64,000 nt of DNA from Zelopaecilomyces penicillatus. Lineage: Eukaryota > Ascomycota > Sordariomycetes > Hypocreales > Pseudodiploosporaceae. Shown here piece by piece: positions 47,141 through 60,293 of the stretch; position 1 is the stretch's first letter; every line of letters begins with the position of its first letter. The DNA is taken from the NCBI GenBank assembly GCA_005765155.1, contig VCCP01000006.1, positions 446,501 to 510,500 of the forward strand, in the 5' to 3' direction. The notes under the pieces are model-generated. The model worked only from the letters and a program-made list of their open reading frames with translations, ran no database searches and was not told the DNA's origin. Position numbers and translations under genes: made by a program.

Positions 47141-48266
47141 AAATATATACTCCGTTCTCTCTTTTTCTTTCTTCAAGGAGTGGTTGGCCCCCCCTGCTCT
47201 TTTCATCGTGACCTTGTCTCCCGTTTCCATTATTTTTTGAGAAAAAGGGGGACATACTCACACAACACACACACACAGACACACCCACACATATATATAC
47301 GTATACATATATATACATCATTTCTATTTTACAGCACAGTACAGAGGGGTCTTAGAAAACACCGAATCTGGATGCTTTTGCTCTTTCCTTGCTAGCTGGC
47401 CGGCACACACACACATTCCAAGGAAGGTTTGGCACAAAATTGACCTTGTCCAGCAAAATCACTTGCTTTATTTTTCGTTTTCTTCATATTTCTCTCCAAG
47501 GATGGTCATACCCTTCATACACCCAAAAAAAAAGTCAATATGAGGGAGAGAGGTGTGCTGTATGCTAAGTGGTTGCGCATGCTAGTCTATGGGAGGAAAG
47601 GGTGCTGCTTGTGTAAAAAAAAAATCAAATTGATGGGAGGGAGGGGTGACCAACGACATCAACAGCGATGCAAATTATCTGATCAGTATGAACAGGTTTA
47701 GAACGGACATGCAGATATAGTGGGAGACCTTTTTTTTCTCCTATTTTTCTCCCTAGAGAAATAAGGGAGCAGAGGGGCAACAACATCTCCAGCATATGGA
47801 CCAGGAGCCCCTCGTCTAAGGGGAAAAGAGAGAGATGCATTGCAGGGAGTTTGGCTTGTATGATTTTGCTTTGTTTTGGTTTCTCTCGGCACCAAGGAAA
47901 GAGGAGGTTAGGAAAGTGATTTCTTTCATGATTTAGTCTTTTGGTCAACGAAGAAAAACGGGGGCTGTTCCTTGCTTTCTCTTAGAATTGATTAGAATTG
48001 AAATGGTGTTATTCTTTCATGATGAGTTCGATGTTTCTGTAATGTCTTAGACTTTTTTGTTCCTTAGGTGGAGCAGTATATAATCGGAAAGCACAGGTTT
48101 AGCTAGATCTAAAGATACTCACGCCTCGTAATGTTTGCTGGACAAAGTATTTCTCGAGCAAACTAGATAACAGAGAGCCCGGGAACAATCTTCACATCAT
48201 ACAGCATGCAATACGATGTCATGATTCCCCTCTAGCCAACTGGCATATAAAAGACCCCCGCATCAC
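47141..48266. other. Convergent 3' intergenic region with simple repeats
   Basis: No gene. A CA/TA-rich microsatellite runs from about 47258 to 47318, and A or T homopolymers are frequent. Confidence 0.5.
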
Positions 48267-48916
48267 TCAAGCCTTGACATTGCCAGAGGCAGCCGTCTCC
48301 TTCTTAAAATCATCCACCGACACCAATCTACCAATAATATCATACTTTTCACTAAATCGCTCCTCCCAACCCTGCAGCGCCTCCATCTCCGCAGGCCCCA
48401 ACCCCCCAAGCGTATCCAAGGGGCCATCCAAATCCTCCGTCAACATATCCTCATCAAAACTCCCACAGGCAAGACCCCTCGTAGCATCGCGGCCAGCAAA
48501 GTTGGCATACGGCCCGCCCGGCCCGTAGAAATTACGGCCGGGGGAGACGTCAAAGATACGCCCACGGACGGCGAGATAGACGGGCGCGCCGTTCTCGCCG
48601 TTAAAGGGCAGTAAAGTATGCGGCGTGTAGGTGCGGAAAACGACGGGCGGCGGGGCGCGCGGGAGGGTGGCGGCGGGTTTTGAGGAGAAGAAAGCGGCGT
48701 AGAAGGTGTAGAGGAGGGCCGAGAGGAGAATGAGGTTGAGAGGTGTGATGAAGGCGGCGCTGCGTTTCGTAGAAGGAGCAAAAGGTTAGCGATTTTTTGA
48801 GGGGGTTTCTCTCTCTGTGTGTGCGGATTGTTCGGCATCCTCTTGGGACATGTTGTTGCTTACCTGGCCGCTTCCTTGCCCGCCTCTTGGGTCATCCGAT
48901 GCTCCACGTAGTCCAT
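48267..48916 (-). CDS. DAP1: Dap1/MAPR cytochrome b5-like heme-binding protein
   Basis: Two exons, 48916-48864 and 48759-48267, about 181 aa. A single N-terminal membrane helix (about residues 20-45, NLILLSALLYTFYAAFF) precedes a MAPR domain: YLAVRGRIFDVSP, then YGPGGPYANFAGRDATRGLA with the two Tyr residues that coordinate heme in this family. Dap1/PGRMC1 proteins sit in the ER membrane and support sterol-synthesis P450s such as Erg11. Length and layout match fungal Dap1 (150-180 aa). The 104-nt intron interrupts the codon before the membrane helix. Confidence 0.93.
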
Positions 48917-49178
48917 CTTGGTTAATTCGTCGCCTAAGTTGTCGTTTCGCAGAAAGTCAAGGAAGGCCCAGCTCAGCGATAGCTGTAGTTATACTCGCTT
49001 GCACAGCCCGACGAATGGTTATAAACTGCGATGGGTGGTGGTGTGAGTTGTGAGTGGTGGTAGTGGAAAATGGTAGGTTAATTGGCAATGAGTAAGTGGG
49101 TGGTGTGGCCATACAATTGGCTGGAACGTTCCTTCTCCATGTTGGTCGCCGCTTTCCACCATCGTCATTGCTGCCCCA

Positions 49179-49198
49179 CCCCCCCCCCCCCCCCCCCC
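49179..49198 (+). repeat. Poly-C tract
   Basis: Twenty consecutive C residues in the non-coding region upstream of the minus-strand Dap1 gene. Confidence 0.9.
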
Positions 49199-49568
49199 AA
49201 TACGGCTGGCCACCCTGAATAAGTAACTTGAAGCTTTTGTTAATATCAAGTATATTTCCGGTGTTATTACTTCCTACGCTTGAATTTATTATAAAAGACT
49301 TCTTGACCAGCTTCATATTACGCAGTATCTCGAAACTGCCAATAGAGAAAGAAACATCACCTGGCCAACTACAGCCATGATCAAGATCTAAAAAACATGG
49401 ACACCAAAAGATTATACAAACTTTTATTTCTATTCTTCTCTCCGTTCATTAATTACAAATAAAAGAGGATGTAGTCATCCAGATGTGAAAAAAGGAAAAC
49501 ATAAACTTGTAGCTCATCACTCATATCATGAAACCAAACCCAGGGTACCAGGTCCAGCCGGCATTTTT

Positions 49569-51509
49569 CTAAATATTACCATATTTAACACCCCTCTTGC
49601 CCAGTTCCTTTCTGCCAATAGGGTCTTCGGGTAGTACCCAACCACGGCTTCTCTTAGCCTCACGCTTCTCTGCAAGCTGGGGCTGTGGCATCCAGTTGTC
49701 CCGGGGCTTTGCCTTGCGTCGAGTGCCTTCAGCGGGGGCTCCAATTTCCGCCTTCCAATGTGCGTGGCCAGCGGGAGTCTCATCACCAGCAATTTGGCAA
49801 AGGCCCCACAGAGCCAAGCAGGCTGTCAATGGCATTGCGGAAATGCCCGAGTGGTCCAGGTCTTCTTCGGAAATAGAGGCAGCAAGCTGAACTGAAGTGA
49901 CTTCGAGATCGCCAAAGAAAGGTGTAGAATCAGTGCCGGCGCGAACAAGGACAAGCTCGATCTCGGTAAGAATGAAGCCATAGCGGCAACCGTGCTCTCG
50001 CATTGCGTGGTGAATGGCTGCAAGACCACGAAGATAGTCTACCTTCTTGATGTTGCCCTCGACTCGCATACCCGTATTGAAGCGGTCGAAGCTGCGCACA
50101 AGTCCAACGACTCGAGCAGTGGGCTTGCCACCGAACATGGCTGCAGCCGTAGAAGACTCTCCCGCAGCGTTGGCAACGAAGATGAGGTCGTTTACACCAG
50201 AGGCAGTCTTAGCAGGTACAGAGAGCTGCAGTGGGCGATTGGAAGAAATGGCCAACGCGGAATTGAGCTTGGGCAAGTAATACGAGGCATAGATGCTGTG
50301 AAGATTTGCCTCGGTCTCTGGATGGCGAGAAGAAAAGGCAGGGCGAGAGAGCATCGGAGCAGGAACAGGAGAGGTAAGCAGGGCTGAGGCACCGGGCAGG
50401 CAGAGAACGGTAGAAGCATTGAAACTGCTCCAAGAGCGGACGCTGCGGACATCCCACCAAAAGTGCTTTACCGTCGGGTCACGGAGAGGGAAGGAAATAG
50501 TGCGAACCAGAGAGGCAGCGGGATTGGAAGCTGTGAGGAAAGCTCCAAGTGTGGTAGAAGGCGTTGGCTCCGGGCTCGCAGTATTGGCCGCAAGGCTCAA
50601 CGGTGATGGGGCTCGTGGTGTGTAGGATTGAAATCCAAAGTCGGGGTGAGAAGGTGCAGCGGCGGTCGTAGGCAGAAAGGGGACCTGACGGTACGTCGGG
50701 TAGCCATACTTGTCAATGGTGGCGGCGTCAATATTGCAGCTGACTGTTGAGGCACGACGAGAAGGTGGCAGGCTGTCCTGGGCGATGCTCACGGGAGAAC
50801 AGAGCAGTAATGAGGAAAAGTTGTCTTCCTGAGGCTGTGAGTGAGCTTGAGGGAACGGCGAAATGTGAGCAAATGCCATGTTGGCAACGGCCTCAGGATT
50901 GGTGTAACTCCGGGCATGGCTGGGGCGGTATGGCTTTGGCTTGGGAGCTGAGGGGGGAGGAGTGGTTTGCTGGTACATCAGCGACGCTGCCGATACAGAG
51001 CGCGAAGAATTTGAGCGGGAGTGGTTCGAAGAGCGAACATTGTAGCATTGATCAATATCCTGGTCTTGCGAACGAATTCTGGGCAAGAGAAGAGGGCCGT
51101 GTTGGCGGATTGGTGGGCTGGCACGGGGTGGTGTCGTGAATCGAGTGCATACGGAGTCGGCTGTTGAGTCTACGGCCGAGAATGCGGCAGAAGAAACGGC
51201 CGAGTAGATGGACGATGCCTTGGATGAAGAACGAGCATGGCGAGAGTATTGGTCTTGATGGCTATATGGAAGCCCCAAAAGGGATGACGGGTAGGTATCG
51301 AAAGCAAAGGCGCCGTCCATAGACATGCCCTCCAGAGGGGGGGTCATGGGGTCCTCCAAAGATGGGGTTGGGGATGGGAATGTGAAGTCGAAAGCGACGT
51401 CAGCTGCCAGACTGTGAGGAATCAGTAAGCATTGTGTCCAATTGCATATAGTTGGCTTGTTTTTGCTGCCGCCGTGCAAGTGTGCATGAGGATTAACTTA
51501 CGCAGACAT
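49569..51509 (-). CDS. Conserved filamentous-fungal protein of unknown function
   Basis: Two exons: an 8-nt first coding exon (51509-51502) and 51411-49569, about 616 aa. The short exon is supported by a GTAAGT donor, a CACAG acceptor and a joined N-terminus reading MSALAADVAFDF. The N-terminal half is Ser/Pro-rich and low complexity, and includes a TPSLEDPMTPPLEGMSMDGAF segment. The C-terminal ~260 residues look folded (DLIFVANAAGES, RVVGLVRSFDRFNTGMRVEG, HGCRYGFILTEIELVLVRAG). I believe orthologues are widespread in Sordariomycetes and sometimes carry a sialidase label, but no sialidase repeats are visible. A C-terminal basic patch (KREAKRSRG) could be a nuclear signal. Confidence 0.7.
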
Positions 51510-51824
51510 GGCTAATGATGGTGTGGTGGGGATTGTTAGAGATTAGAGAGGATAATTAGACAAGAACGCGGAGACCAGCTCCAGCAAATGATTTGTTTGT
51601 ATGTACTGCACAAGCACGTCAAGTGTTTGCGATTCGTATGAGCGTCTGTAAGAGAAGTTGTAAAAACGTCTAGAAAGCGAGTTGGGCCGCGTGACTCTGC
51701 GACCAGCGACAGGGTTCCTCTACTGCGGATGAAAGACGGAGAGAGGGAGATGAATAAGAAATCGTCGAATATACAATTAGCCAGAAACCACCACAGGATG
51801 TTTCGATGGTTTGAGGATAGAGGT

Positions 51825-51827
<3 letters not shown>

Positions 51828-51855
<28 letters not shown>
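51828..51855 (+). repeat. (GA)n microsatellite
   Basis: Perfect GA dinucleotide run of 14 units in the presumed leader or promoter of the gene starting at 51509; it continues as GA-rich sequence to about 51880. Confidence 0.9.
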
Positions 51856-51859
<4 letters not shown>

Positions 51860-54011
51860 GAGAAAGAAGAGAGAGAATGTGTAGTGAAGACAAGGAGTCG
51901 GAATGGGATCGATTGGAAACGAAGGGACGAAGCCGACTTCTTATCCTCGTCCCGGCCCCGAGGCGGCCTGCGTCTGCCAGAGTCCGGGAGGGGTGGGACA
52001 AAGCCAGTGGTGGTGAGCGGCTCGTGGAGCATCGGGCGGCTCAGCCAGGGCCATTGATCCATGAGGCCCAGACAGAGACTACGGCCAGATGACGGCCGGC
52101 CACGCCCACAAACCGGTTGTGGGACATCTGAAACGCGCCTGACGGGTGGGACATGGCATCAGCAGTAGTCGACGTGGACTTGTAATAGCTCGTTGCTCGT
52201 CGAGCGTGTAGGGGCGTCGAAAAGCGCGAGAGAAACACCACAAAAAGTCGGGAGCTTTCATGTGTTCACCAAGTATTACAGCTATGCAGGTCACCACCCC
52301 TCCCCTGTCTTGGGCACCTTGGGGCCCTGGGGGGCGTGGCCGATGGATGCCACGGTAGCCAGCAGACGATAGCCATGCCCACAGACATGCAGATGCCGGC
52401 AGTGCGAGGGTCCAGGATGAGAAAGAATGTCGCACACACCCAGCTGTTGTTGTCGTCGTTCGAAACAGGAATGCACAATATTGAACAATCTCGCTGGCTT
52501 TCCTACTGGTCAGAGACGGAAACAACCCCGGTACGTACCTCCCCCATCCCGGGATGGAACGGCGTTCCTGGGGTTGAGCGGGTTGCTGCAGGCGCCGGCC
52601 TCGTGAGTGGCCAGCGCTTCCCATGACTCATTTTTAGATGGCTCAAAACGGGAAAGAGATGCCAAAGTCTCGAGCTAAACAGTTCAGGCCCCAGACAAAA
52701 ACCATCCGGGAGGGCAGGCACGTCTCCTCTAGTGCCATTCTAGCGAGCCTGAGAAACCGTCCAACCGTTGACGTGTTGTTGGACGCGGCTCTTTTTTCTT
52801 GGGATGCGCATGTTCGATCTTCCCGACGCGCGCCTCATCGTGGCTCAACCGCATTCTTCAAGATCTCCCATTGTATGTTGTTGGTCCATCCGTGAATAAG
52901 AAGCGTGCTCGAGATATCTGTCGCGTTTTTTTTTTTCGAATCCTATCAACAAATCTGTCTTTCTGTTTCTACATGGGTCCCTAGTACCTACCTATGTAGT
53001 ACATACAGTGCCACGCACGCGCTCCTATTATTTTACCGCCCAATCGTCGCAAGTCATCCAGCCAGCCCACTTTTGCTACGTAGCACTTTTTTTCCCAAAG
53101 GCTCTAGCCAGACCCCAGCTAGGAAAACAAAAATATTCCATGAGAGACCTTATGCGCTTCTCATTTCCCTCTGCTTGCGAAGCGCCTGTGGTAGCCGTTT
53201 TTTTCAAGGTTCAACTGCGTGCTGCGCCTTCCTCCGAGACTTTTACCTTAAACAAATTTGGCCCTGTAACAGGGCGCCACTCCAGCCCTGATAGACGCAC
53301 TGACACCTTCGTTTCTGGCGGCTATCATGGCCCTTATTTCGTTTTTTGCCGGCGCTTAGAAATTAACCCGTAATTACCTACTTCATGCCCCTTACTCATC
53401 CAAAGTACGACCTGCTGTGTGCTACTACGCTGTGGCGTGCCAGGCAAGGCCGTGCTCATGCTTAATGAGGGTAAATTTGACCACTTTCAGCTGTTCCCCC
53501 ACCACGGCGGCTGCGGAAATTTAACCCCCATTATCAGCCCACACAACCTCTCCTGCAAAAAACAGCCGGAGCAGCGTACGCGCCCAGCGCGATTCCTCCA
53601 AGTTAGCTCTCGCGCTGCTGATTGGCCCGAACCCACGCATCGCGCCCAGTACACCCCCGGCGCGTCGCCAACCCCACCTCTAGCCAATCGGCTCGCTGCA
53701 CGCGACCTTGACAGCCTTCAACCAAATCGACTGGCTAGGAGCTGCCTCTTGTTTTCTTAGTTCTCTCTTCTTTTTGTTGATGAAAGAGGCTTGCTTTCCC
53801 TTCTCCACTTCTGCTAGATTTGAGGTGGAGTGGGGTCAAATCCCGCTTGCGAGCTAATACTCTCCGTATCTATGATGGGGAACGAGCAATAGGTTAGACT
53901 AAAGCGTCGTCGTTTGTTTCGAAACAGACCCGAGTCGGCCGATTTCGTAGGGCCTTGATGACTCGGGGCTGTCGGGTCGACATGTGGACCAAAAAGCAAT
54001 ACCCTGCCATG

Positions 54012-54035
54012 TTGCTTGCTTGCTTGCTTGCTTGC
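54012..54035 (+). repeat. (TTGC)6 tandem repeat
   Basis: Six perfect TTGC units in a non-coding interval. Confidence 0.9.
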
Positions 54036-54825
54036 AGGAGCCCTAGTCCCAGGCATCAGTCATATCTGTCGTCTTTTCTCATCCCATCCTTGGATAGGGC
54101 GAAGACTCTGACTCCTCTCGACATATCTAGTCAATATACGCATGGCCAACTAGTGAGCGGGAAATTAGCCATCTTTGACAGCTGGCAATAAGTATTGCGA
54201 TGGAGTCATGGGGCTGGTTGGGCGTGAAGCCAATATGTCCATCATGTCTTCGTACATCACTTTGAATCTGCTTGCCAGTTTTTTTTTTTCTTTTTTTTTC
54301 CAGGTCTCTTGAATCAAGACAGAACGTGCGGCTCTGCCAACATCGTCCATCGTCCATCTTTGTCTAATATAATGGATATTACATGTGCTAAGCAACTATC
54401 TAAGTGTAGTTGCGTCAAACCTCCCAACAAACCAGGAAACTCCAACCCCATTCTTTTGACTATGTCCTAAAAAGACACCCCTTGCCCTCCAAGTGCTGTA
54501 AAAATGTTTCGACATGTGTTTACCAACGTGCATTATGCTGCTGCAAAATGGCATCGGATTCTTGTTCCCGTGCAAGGGCTAAGTCTTCCATGCAGTGCTA
54601 GCTTCCCATGCTGCATGAGCCGTGTCTTCAGAGCCAACGCCACATGTCCACGCGTTATGAAGCTCTCCAGCGCGTTTCTCCATTGACCTTCCAACAGGCT
54701 GTATCAGTCACGACGCGGCGTGCCTTGGCTTTGTCGCCTCAGCAACTTCTCACATAGTTTCCCTCTGGACAATGATGAACCAGACGTGACACACTCGGGG
54801 GGAGACGAGATGCATGAACCATCCA

Positions 54826-57800
54826 TCATCCACCTTCTCCGCTTTGCTCGCCTGTCCCGATGACACCATTGCCTTCGGTCACTTCTCGTTTCTGATCATG
54901 TGTCAATGTTGATGATTGCGAGTTCTGTTTCGCCGCCATGCCCAAGCCTGCCACGCCTGGCGGTCGGACCCCAGCTCTCACCAACTTCAATGCCCGCATC
55001 ATGCCCTCTAGCCTTACACGCTCCTGCACCACCATGCCTTTAGCAAACTCGCGTAGTGCTCGCCTCCCCATGGTCTCGTGCAGTTCCTGCCACCCCGCCA
55101 GCTCGGAAGCCACTGTCTGTTGTGTATAGCGCAGTTCTCTTGCGAAATGTCCGGCTTGCTCTCGTGACTTGCGAGCACGCTTCTCCTTCTCTTCCTGCAG
55201 TCGTTGCCTTGTGTCGTCCAACAAACCAAGGGGCCATCTTGATGTTCGCCCTATTGAGCTATCATTTCTGTCCGCCTCTCTCTTTGCTGCTACTATTTGC
55301 GAAATGAGGTTTGTCGGTCTAGACAGTGATGACAAGAGAGCTTGGACTGTCGACTGGACTGCCATTAGTGTCGAGTGTAGTATGGCCTGAGGGTTTGATT
55401 GCGTAGGCGTCAACGCTCTCACATATGCTTCCAGTCCCCGCAAGTGTTGTTCTGGAAGAAATGGCAATGTTGACACAGCTCGGTGAAGCAAGACCGAGAC
55501 GTCATAAAGATCTTTTGACCCGCATCTCTCATGTCAGCACTAGATTCAAATGCAAGCAAAAGTAGGTATAACAACAACAAGATCGTGTTTCGTCGCACTC
55601 ACCGGATGTGGCCTGCCCAACACAGTTGGCTCGCCGAGTCACGCTCTTGGTTGAATAACTGACGCCCCTCACCATTTCTCGCGCGTGATTTACAAACTGC
55701 TCCACTTCTCGCACATCTTCGACAGGCTCGTATTCTTCCCTGATCTTCTCTACCCTTGTCTCCGCTTTGAGTTTCGTCCGCTGCTCCATGGCATCCAGTT
55801 GTAGTTCGGGTACAAGGAAGAACTCCCACAGCATCTCATGGGTTGCCAGAGTTGGATGGCTCAGCATGGTCCTCAAAAACCAATCGGCCTTTACTTGTAT
55901 GTCTCGCAGCACCGCACGCGACGGTTTTGGCGGCAATTGGAATGGTGAACGCGTATCAGTCATTGAGGGTATCCACGACGCTGGGTTTTCCTCTGCCAAA
56001 AGGTGTGCCAATTGCTCGAATTCGTTCAAGGACCGGCGGCTAGTTGTAACTGTGTAACTGTCGTGATCCGTAGGCGCGGCAGACTTGAGAACTAAACGCA
56101 CCGACCCATCCTCCACAAAGAAAGCCCTGATGACGCCAGTAATCCTCCCATCCCGCCCAGGAGGTAGACTGAATAGTCCAAGGTCATCAATCTTGTTTCT
56201 CACATCATCATCTTTGGCTAGCTCTACCGCTGTGAGACCTCGCAATTCCTTTGCCCCAAGATCAACTCGAGGATCGGCGTAGAGAACTCTCACCATGTCA
56301 TACCTGCCATACTTACTGGCCACCATGAGTGCCGTAAACCTCTTTTCGTTTGTGGCATTGACATCAACATCACAGAAATGTAAGATCCTTAGGGCCAGTC
56401 TAGGGTCGTTAATAATGTGTAGCAGCGTGTTGCCCTTTCCATCCACGTGCTCGTCAACATGCAGTGGTTGCCCATCACCCTGTGCGTCCCTAGCAGCTCT
56501 CAGTCCAGATTCAACCATATCATAATAATCAGCGTGGTCATAGGAGCGGCATAGCGCAAACAGTGGTGTCTGTCCATTCTTGTCATGCTGCCGCCAGGGT
56601 ATCATAACCCCTATTCGACTGATCAAGGAGGGGGCATGAAATAGATAGTGGCCAGCGCTGCGGCCCCATATATCCTGCTGTGACAAGTACACAATGAGCT
56701 GGTCTTGGGTAACCCATTTACTGATATAGTCTAGGAGCAAGTCAATCAGCTCCATATTGCCAAGCTGGATCGCTGCGCTCAATAGTGTGGTGTCTTCGTT
56801 GTTCATATCGTCCATGATAACGCTCAGAGAGTAATAGCCTGATAATGAGAGCAGATACCTTAGCGCCTCAACCTGACCATTCTGAACAGCCATCATAAGT
56901 ATTGACTCCCCAAACGAATCACTCGTTTGTGCTAGTCGTTCCACAGATACATCGCCTTCAACAGCACTGCCAATAGTGCCTATGCTTGCTGTGCGTGAAT
57001 GGAAAGATATTTCGGAGCTGCTTGAGAGGCTTCGTGTGTCCAAAGCCACCTTCTTCATCTTCCGAATTGGAGGTAAAGGCAGAGGGATTTCGGCTTCGCA
57101 GATTCCGTTAGTTTTCTGAAACGGGAAAACGTGACTTAAACCAGAGCCGTGAGAGAAACGATCTGAAAGATTCAAGACCAACGAAGATCTTCTCGATGAC
57201 CCATTTGGCATGCTCCATGTAAATGATGCTCGTCGGCTAGAGTTAGGTGACTCAAAAACACCAGCATGCTCGTCATCGTCATCATGAATAATAGTGGATA
57301 GGCTAGGCTCCATAATGCCCCTGAGTTCACACATGTCTGCCTTTTTAGTTGCCTCCCACAATGCCTTGTTCCTCCTGCTGGCCTTGCGCAGTCCCGCTGA
57401 GTCTGTAGCCAGATATGACAATACCGCTTCAAAGGTGCTCAGCGCGTATCCCATCTCTCCACTATCTACATCCTCAACGAAGATGAAGTTCCGAATGTAT
57501 GCCAGCCGAGCCTGCAGATTCCGTACTTGAGATCGAATCACAACATACAGTAATAATGATACTAACGTGTCGGCGTTGACCGTCATAATTGCTTTCTCCG
57601 AGGAAGCATCAGCACTACCCCCTAGGGGCTTGGAGGTATCCGTCAATTGCGATACCGCCTTCATGGTTGACAGCAGAAGGTCCAGCATCTCCTGAGGGCT
57701 CATAGCGTTGGATATTTTTCTGAACTCCTCTATTGCAGGGCCAAGCTGGATGATGAGATTGTGTTTAGCTTTTGAGCCACCGTCAATGGCGATTCCCAGC

Positions 57801-58955
57801 TGTGATATGTCAATGAATTCCATTTGCCTGATCTTGGCCTCCAGCTCAAGATCCTCTGGACGCTTGATGGCGATCAACTTCGTAAACAACAAATGATGAA
57901 CATTCTCGGCGATATATCGTTCAATCAGTTTTTCCACCAAAGGGCCAGTCAAGTCCGTAGTGGCGCCCAACAGCGAAAGTTGCTGCTTGTCAACTCCTTG
58001 AAATATGTCAATCGCTGCTGTAACAGCCGTCTCCAGCGAGGCTCGCATGATATCCTCGTCATCTTCGGCAAAAAAATCCTCCATCACCGGCAGATTGTTG
58101 ATATCCATTCTCCCGTTGCCAACACTGACACTATTCGAACGAGCCTTCCTCATTGCCGTCGTTATCGGACCATCTGGCAGCGGGTCGGGAATGTTGTTGG
58201 CAGAGGGGGGTGGAGGCAAAGGCTTCGTAAAAACCGTTGTAAATTCTATGAACAGCTTCTCTAGTCCAGGCTGCATTTGCCGAGCAATCATCGGGAAATT
58301 ATTGAGTAAGTCGTGGAAACTCTTTATGTCTTTCTTACGGGGCAAGGAATGGTCCGCTGAGTCGCCGTTGGATAGCTTCTTTTGCTCAGAGGCTTGCTGG
58401 CGCTTAACATCCGGAACCAATACCGCAGGTATTATTTTGACCTCTTCCCATGTTCCCACAAGCGGCTTCGAGATGTAGTATATCAGCCATTGGCGCGGCT
58501 CGAAGACGTCGGGATACCATGTTGCATCATTGAGTATTTGAGCTTGCGCAAGTGATTTGAAACCTGTTGGAGTCCTTGTTCAGCACATGCGACGGGCTCT
58601 AGGATATCAAAACCACCATCTTACCTTTATTGCTATAGATGAACGAATCCTTAACGATAACGCTTCTCCCATTCAGAGTTGAGAACTGCCTAGCCTTGCC
58701 CCTCACCTCCCGAAGACTCGGTCCGCCGTCTTTCCCTCCCGCTGCCCCATCTGGCCCAGGGATTCGCAGAACGTGGCTGGCCAAGAAGTCCTCGGAGGCA
58801 ACGACCTCGTTGACCGAAGCGCCGCTCTCGGTCTCGCGCGAGGTGAGCAGCACATCAGTCAGGGGCACCAGCAGGATATGGTGGTGTACAGGCGTGCACT
58901 GCGCAGCGACCGGGCTCTTGAAGAAAGCGGACAGGAGGGGATTTAGAGGTTGCAT
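54826..58955 (-). CDS. VPS9-ankyrin-PX-like protein (Vrl1/VARP type)
   Basis: Three exons, 58955-58625, 58563-55603 and 55511-54826, about 1325 aa. Rough order: N-terminal domain (1-250), VPS9 Rab-GEF domain (about 310-510), ankyrin repeats (about 665-905), PX-like domain (about 920-1035) and a C-terminal coiled-coil-like region. The VPS9 core is recognisable in NADTLVSLLLYVVIRSQ and GEMGYALSTFEAVLSYL. Ankyrins include EDTTLLSAAIQLGNMELIDL and RFTALMVASKYGRYDMV. The PX-like part holds FLRTMLSHPTLATHEMLWEFF. Yeast Vrl1 has this layout and, with Vin1, forms the endosomal VINE complex, activating Vps21-type Rabs; metazoan VARP is related. The 3' intron (55602-55512) needs the acceptor AAAAG, the only one keeping frame. 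Confidence 0.87.
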
Positions 58956-60293
58956 TCATTCGGCTTGCTAGGGCTGTCGTCAAGCTTTGTCGATCCCGGG
59001 ATGGGAGGAGAGGTGGGGAGGCGCAGAGGTCGAGAAAGACGAGGAGGAAGGAGAGGTTGGACAGCGTGGTTCCAAAAACATGTGACGCTCGCGAAAGACA
59101 AGATAAGCTCCAAAGGATGGGTCAATAAGGTGCTACCATGACGCTGGACTGCGATAAGGAGTGATGGTGCAATGGAAAGATTTGCTGCGATGCTGCAATC
59201 GTCGTAGCAGAGCATTCGTTGGCTGTTTAGAGTTCCAGGTACAGCAAATGGGGAAACCGCCTGGGGTCAGTACGTGCTGCACTGCACAGCACCGCACGCT
59301 GCTGTGTCCCACGCGTCGCTCTCCACGCTGCCACGCAACAGGGTGGAAAAGCCACCGCCGATGTGACACCCCCTAACGGTGGAAGAGGGCCGGAATAGTT
59401 CCATTGACTGGGAGTCCACAATATTTCAAGATATCGCTACAGATTTACAGATGTTTACAGCCATTCTAGTTATCAACAGAGTTGGTTAGATGTTGGTAAA
59501 GCTGTCGCCATGGAATCTCTACGATCCGGAGTCAGCGCTGATTTGCTCCTGACCGTATGGAGATGGGTGCGTGTTTTAAGGTACCAGAGCCAGCCCTGTG
59601 CACTAGCATGCGGGAGCCGCACAGGCCAAGGCCCCATTAAATGTCCGGCAGCAAGCCCACACATCACATTGTGTGGAATCTTCCGTGATGTTCTGCATGG
59701 CCTACATATATTCAATTGTGTGATGGCCATTGTAGTCCATATCGGACTATTAAATTGGATAATAGATACTTATTTCCCTGCACAGTATGCGAAAAACAAC
59801 AACCAATTGGATCAAGTGTGGGAACCATACAATATTTTGATGGATTAGACATAGCGAGGTAGTGAGTCTCGCCCCAATGTTCTGTGAAACTTTGATTAGA
59901 ACGCAAACTTCTCATGAGGATTCGAAACAAACTTATCTACACTTACAGTCATAACTGGAAAACACACCGAGGTATACAAGAGATATAACCAGGCAAAACT
60001 GTCAAACATAATGATAAAAGTGACTGTACTCTTGCAAGTCTACACGTCCAGGAGCTACCCTACAGTAGACAACCAGAGTTTAATGACACGAATAATGGGG
60101 CAAATGTGGCACTATAGACACATATTTGTGCGCCACCAGAAATCCTGACATGTGAAAAGGCTGCTTGTTACAACTACTACGGGGATCACACAACGGACGA
60201 AAAAAGAGTAATTATTTGCAACATTTTACTTTGATTTGACACATTGTGCTATTAAATATCTGGTATAGTAAACCAAGCGGTGATATACTCGCT
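58956..60293. other. Intergenic spacer
   Basis: Upstream region of the Vrl1-like gene and 3' region of the Ola1 gene. No protein-like frame or RNA gene was recognised. Confidence 0.45.

Larger units (their letters stand above)
51510..54825. other. Gene-free interval
   Basis: About 3.3 kb. The first part is the long leader or promoter of the minus-strand gene starting at 51509, with a GA microsatellite at 51828-51855. No gene was supported on either strand in 52.0-54.8 kb; a TTGC tandem repeat lies at 54012-54035. Confidence 0.45.

Noticed and set aside
54844..55602. Alternative acceptors (CTAG, GAGAG) for the last intron of the Vrl1-like gene
   Set aside because: Both shift the frame or meet stops; only the AAAAG acceptor ending at 55512 joins the exons in frame.
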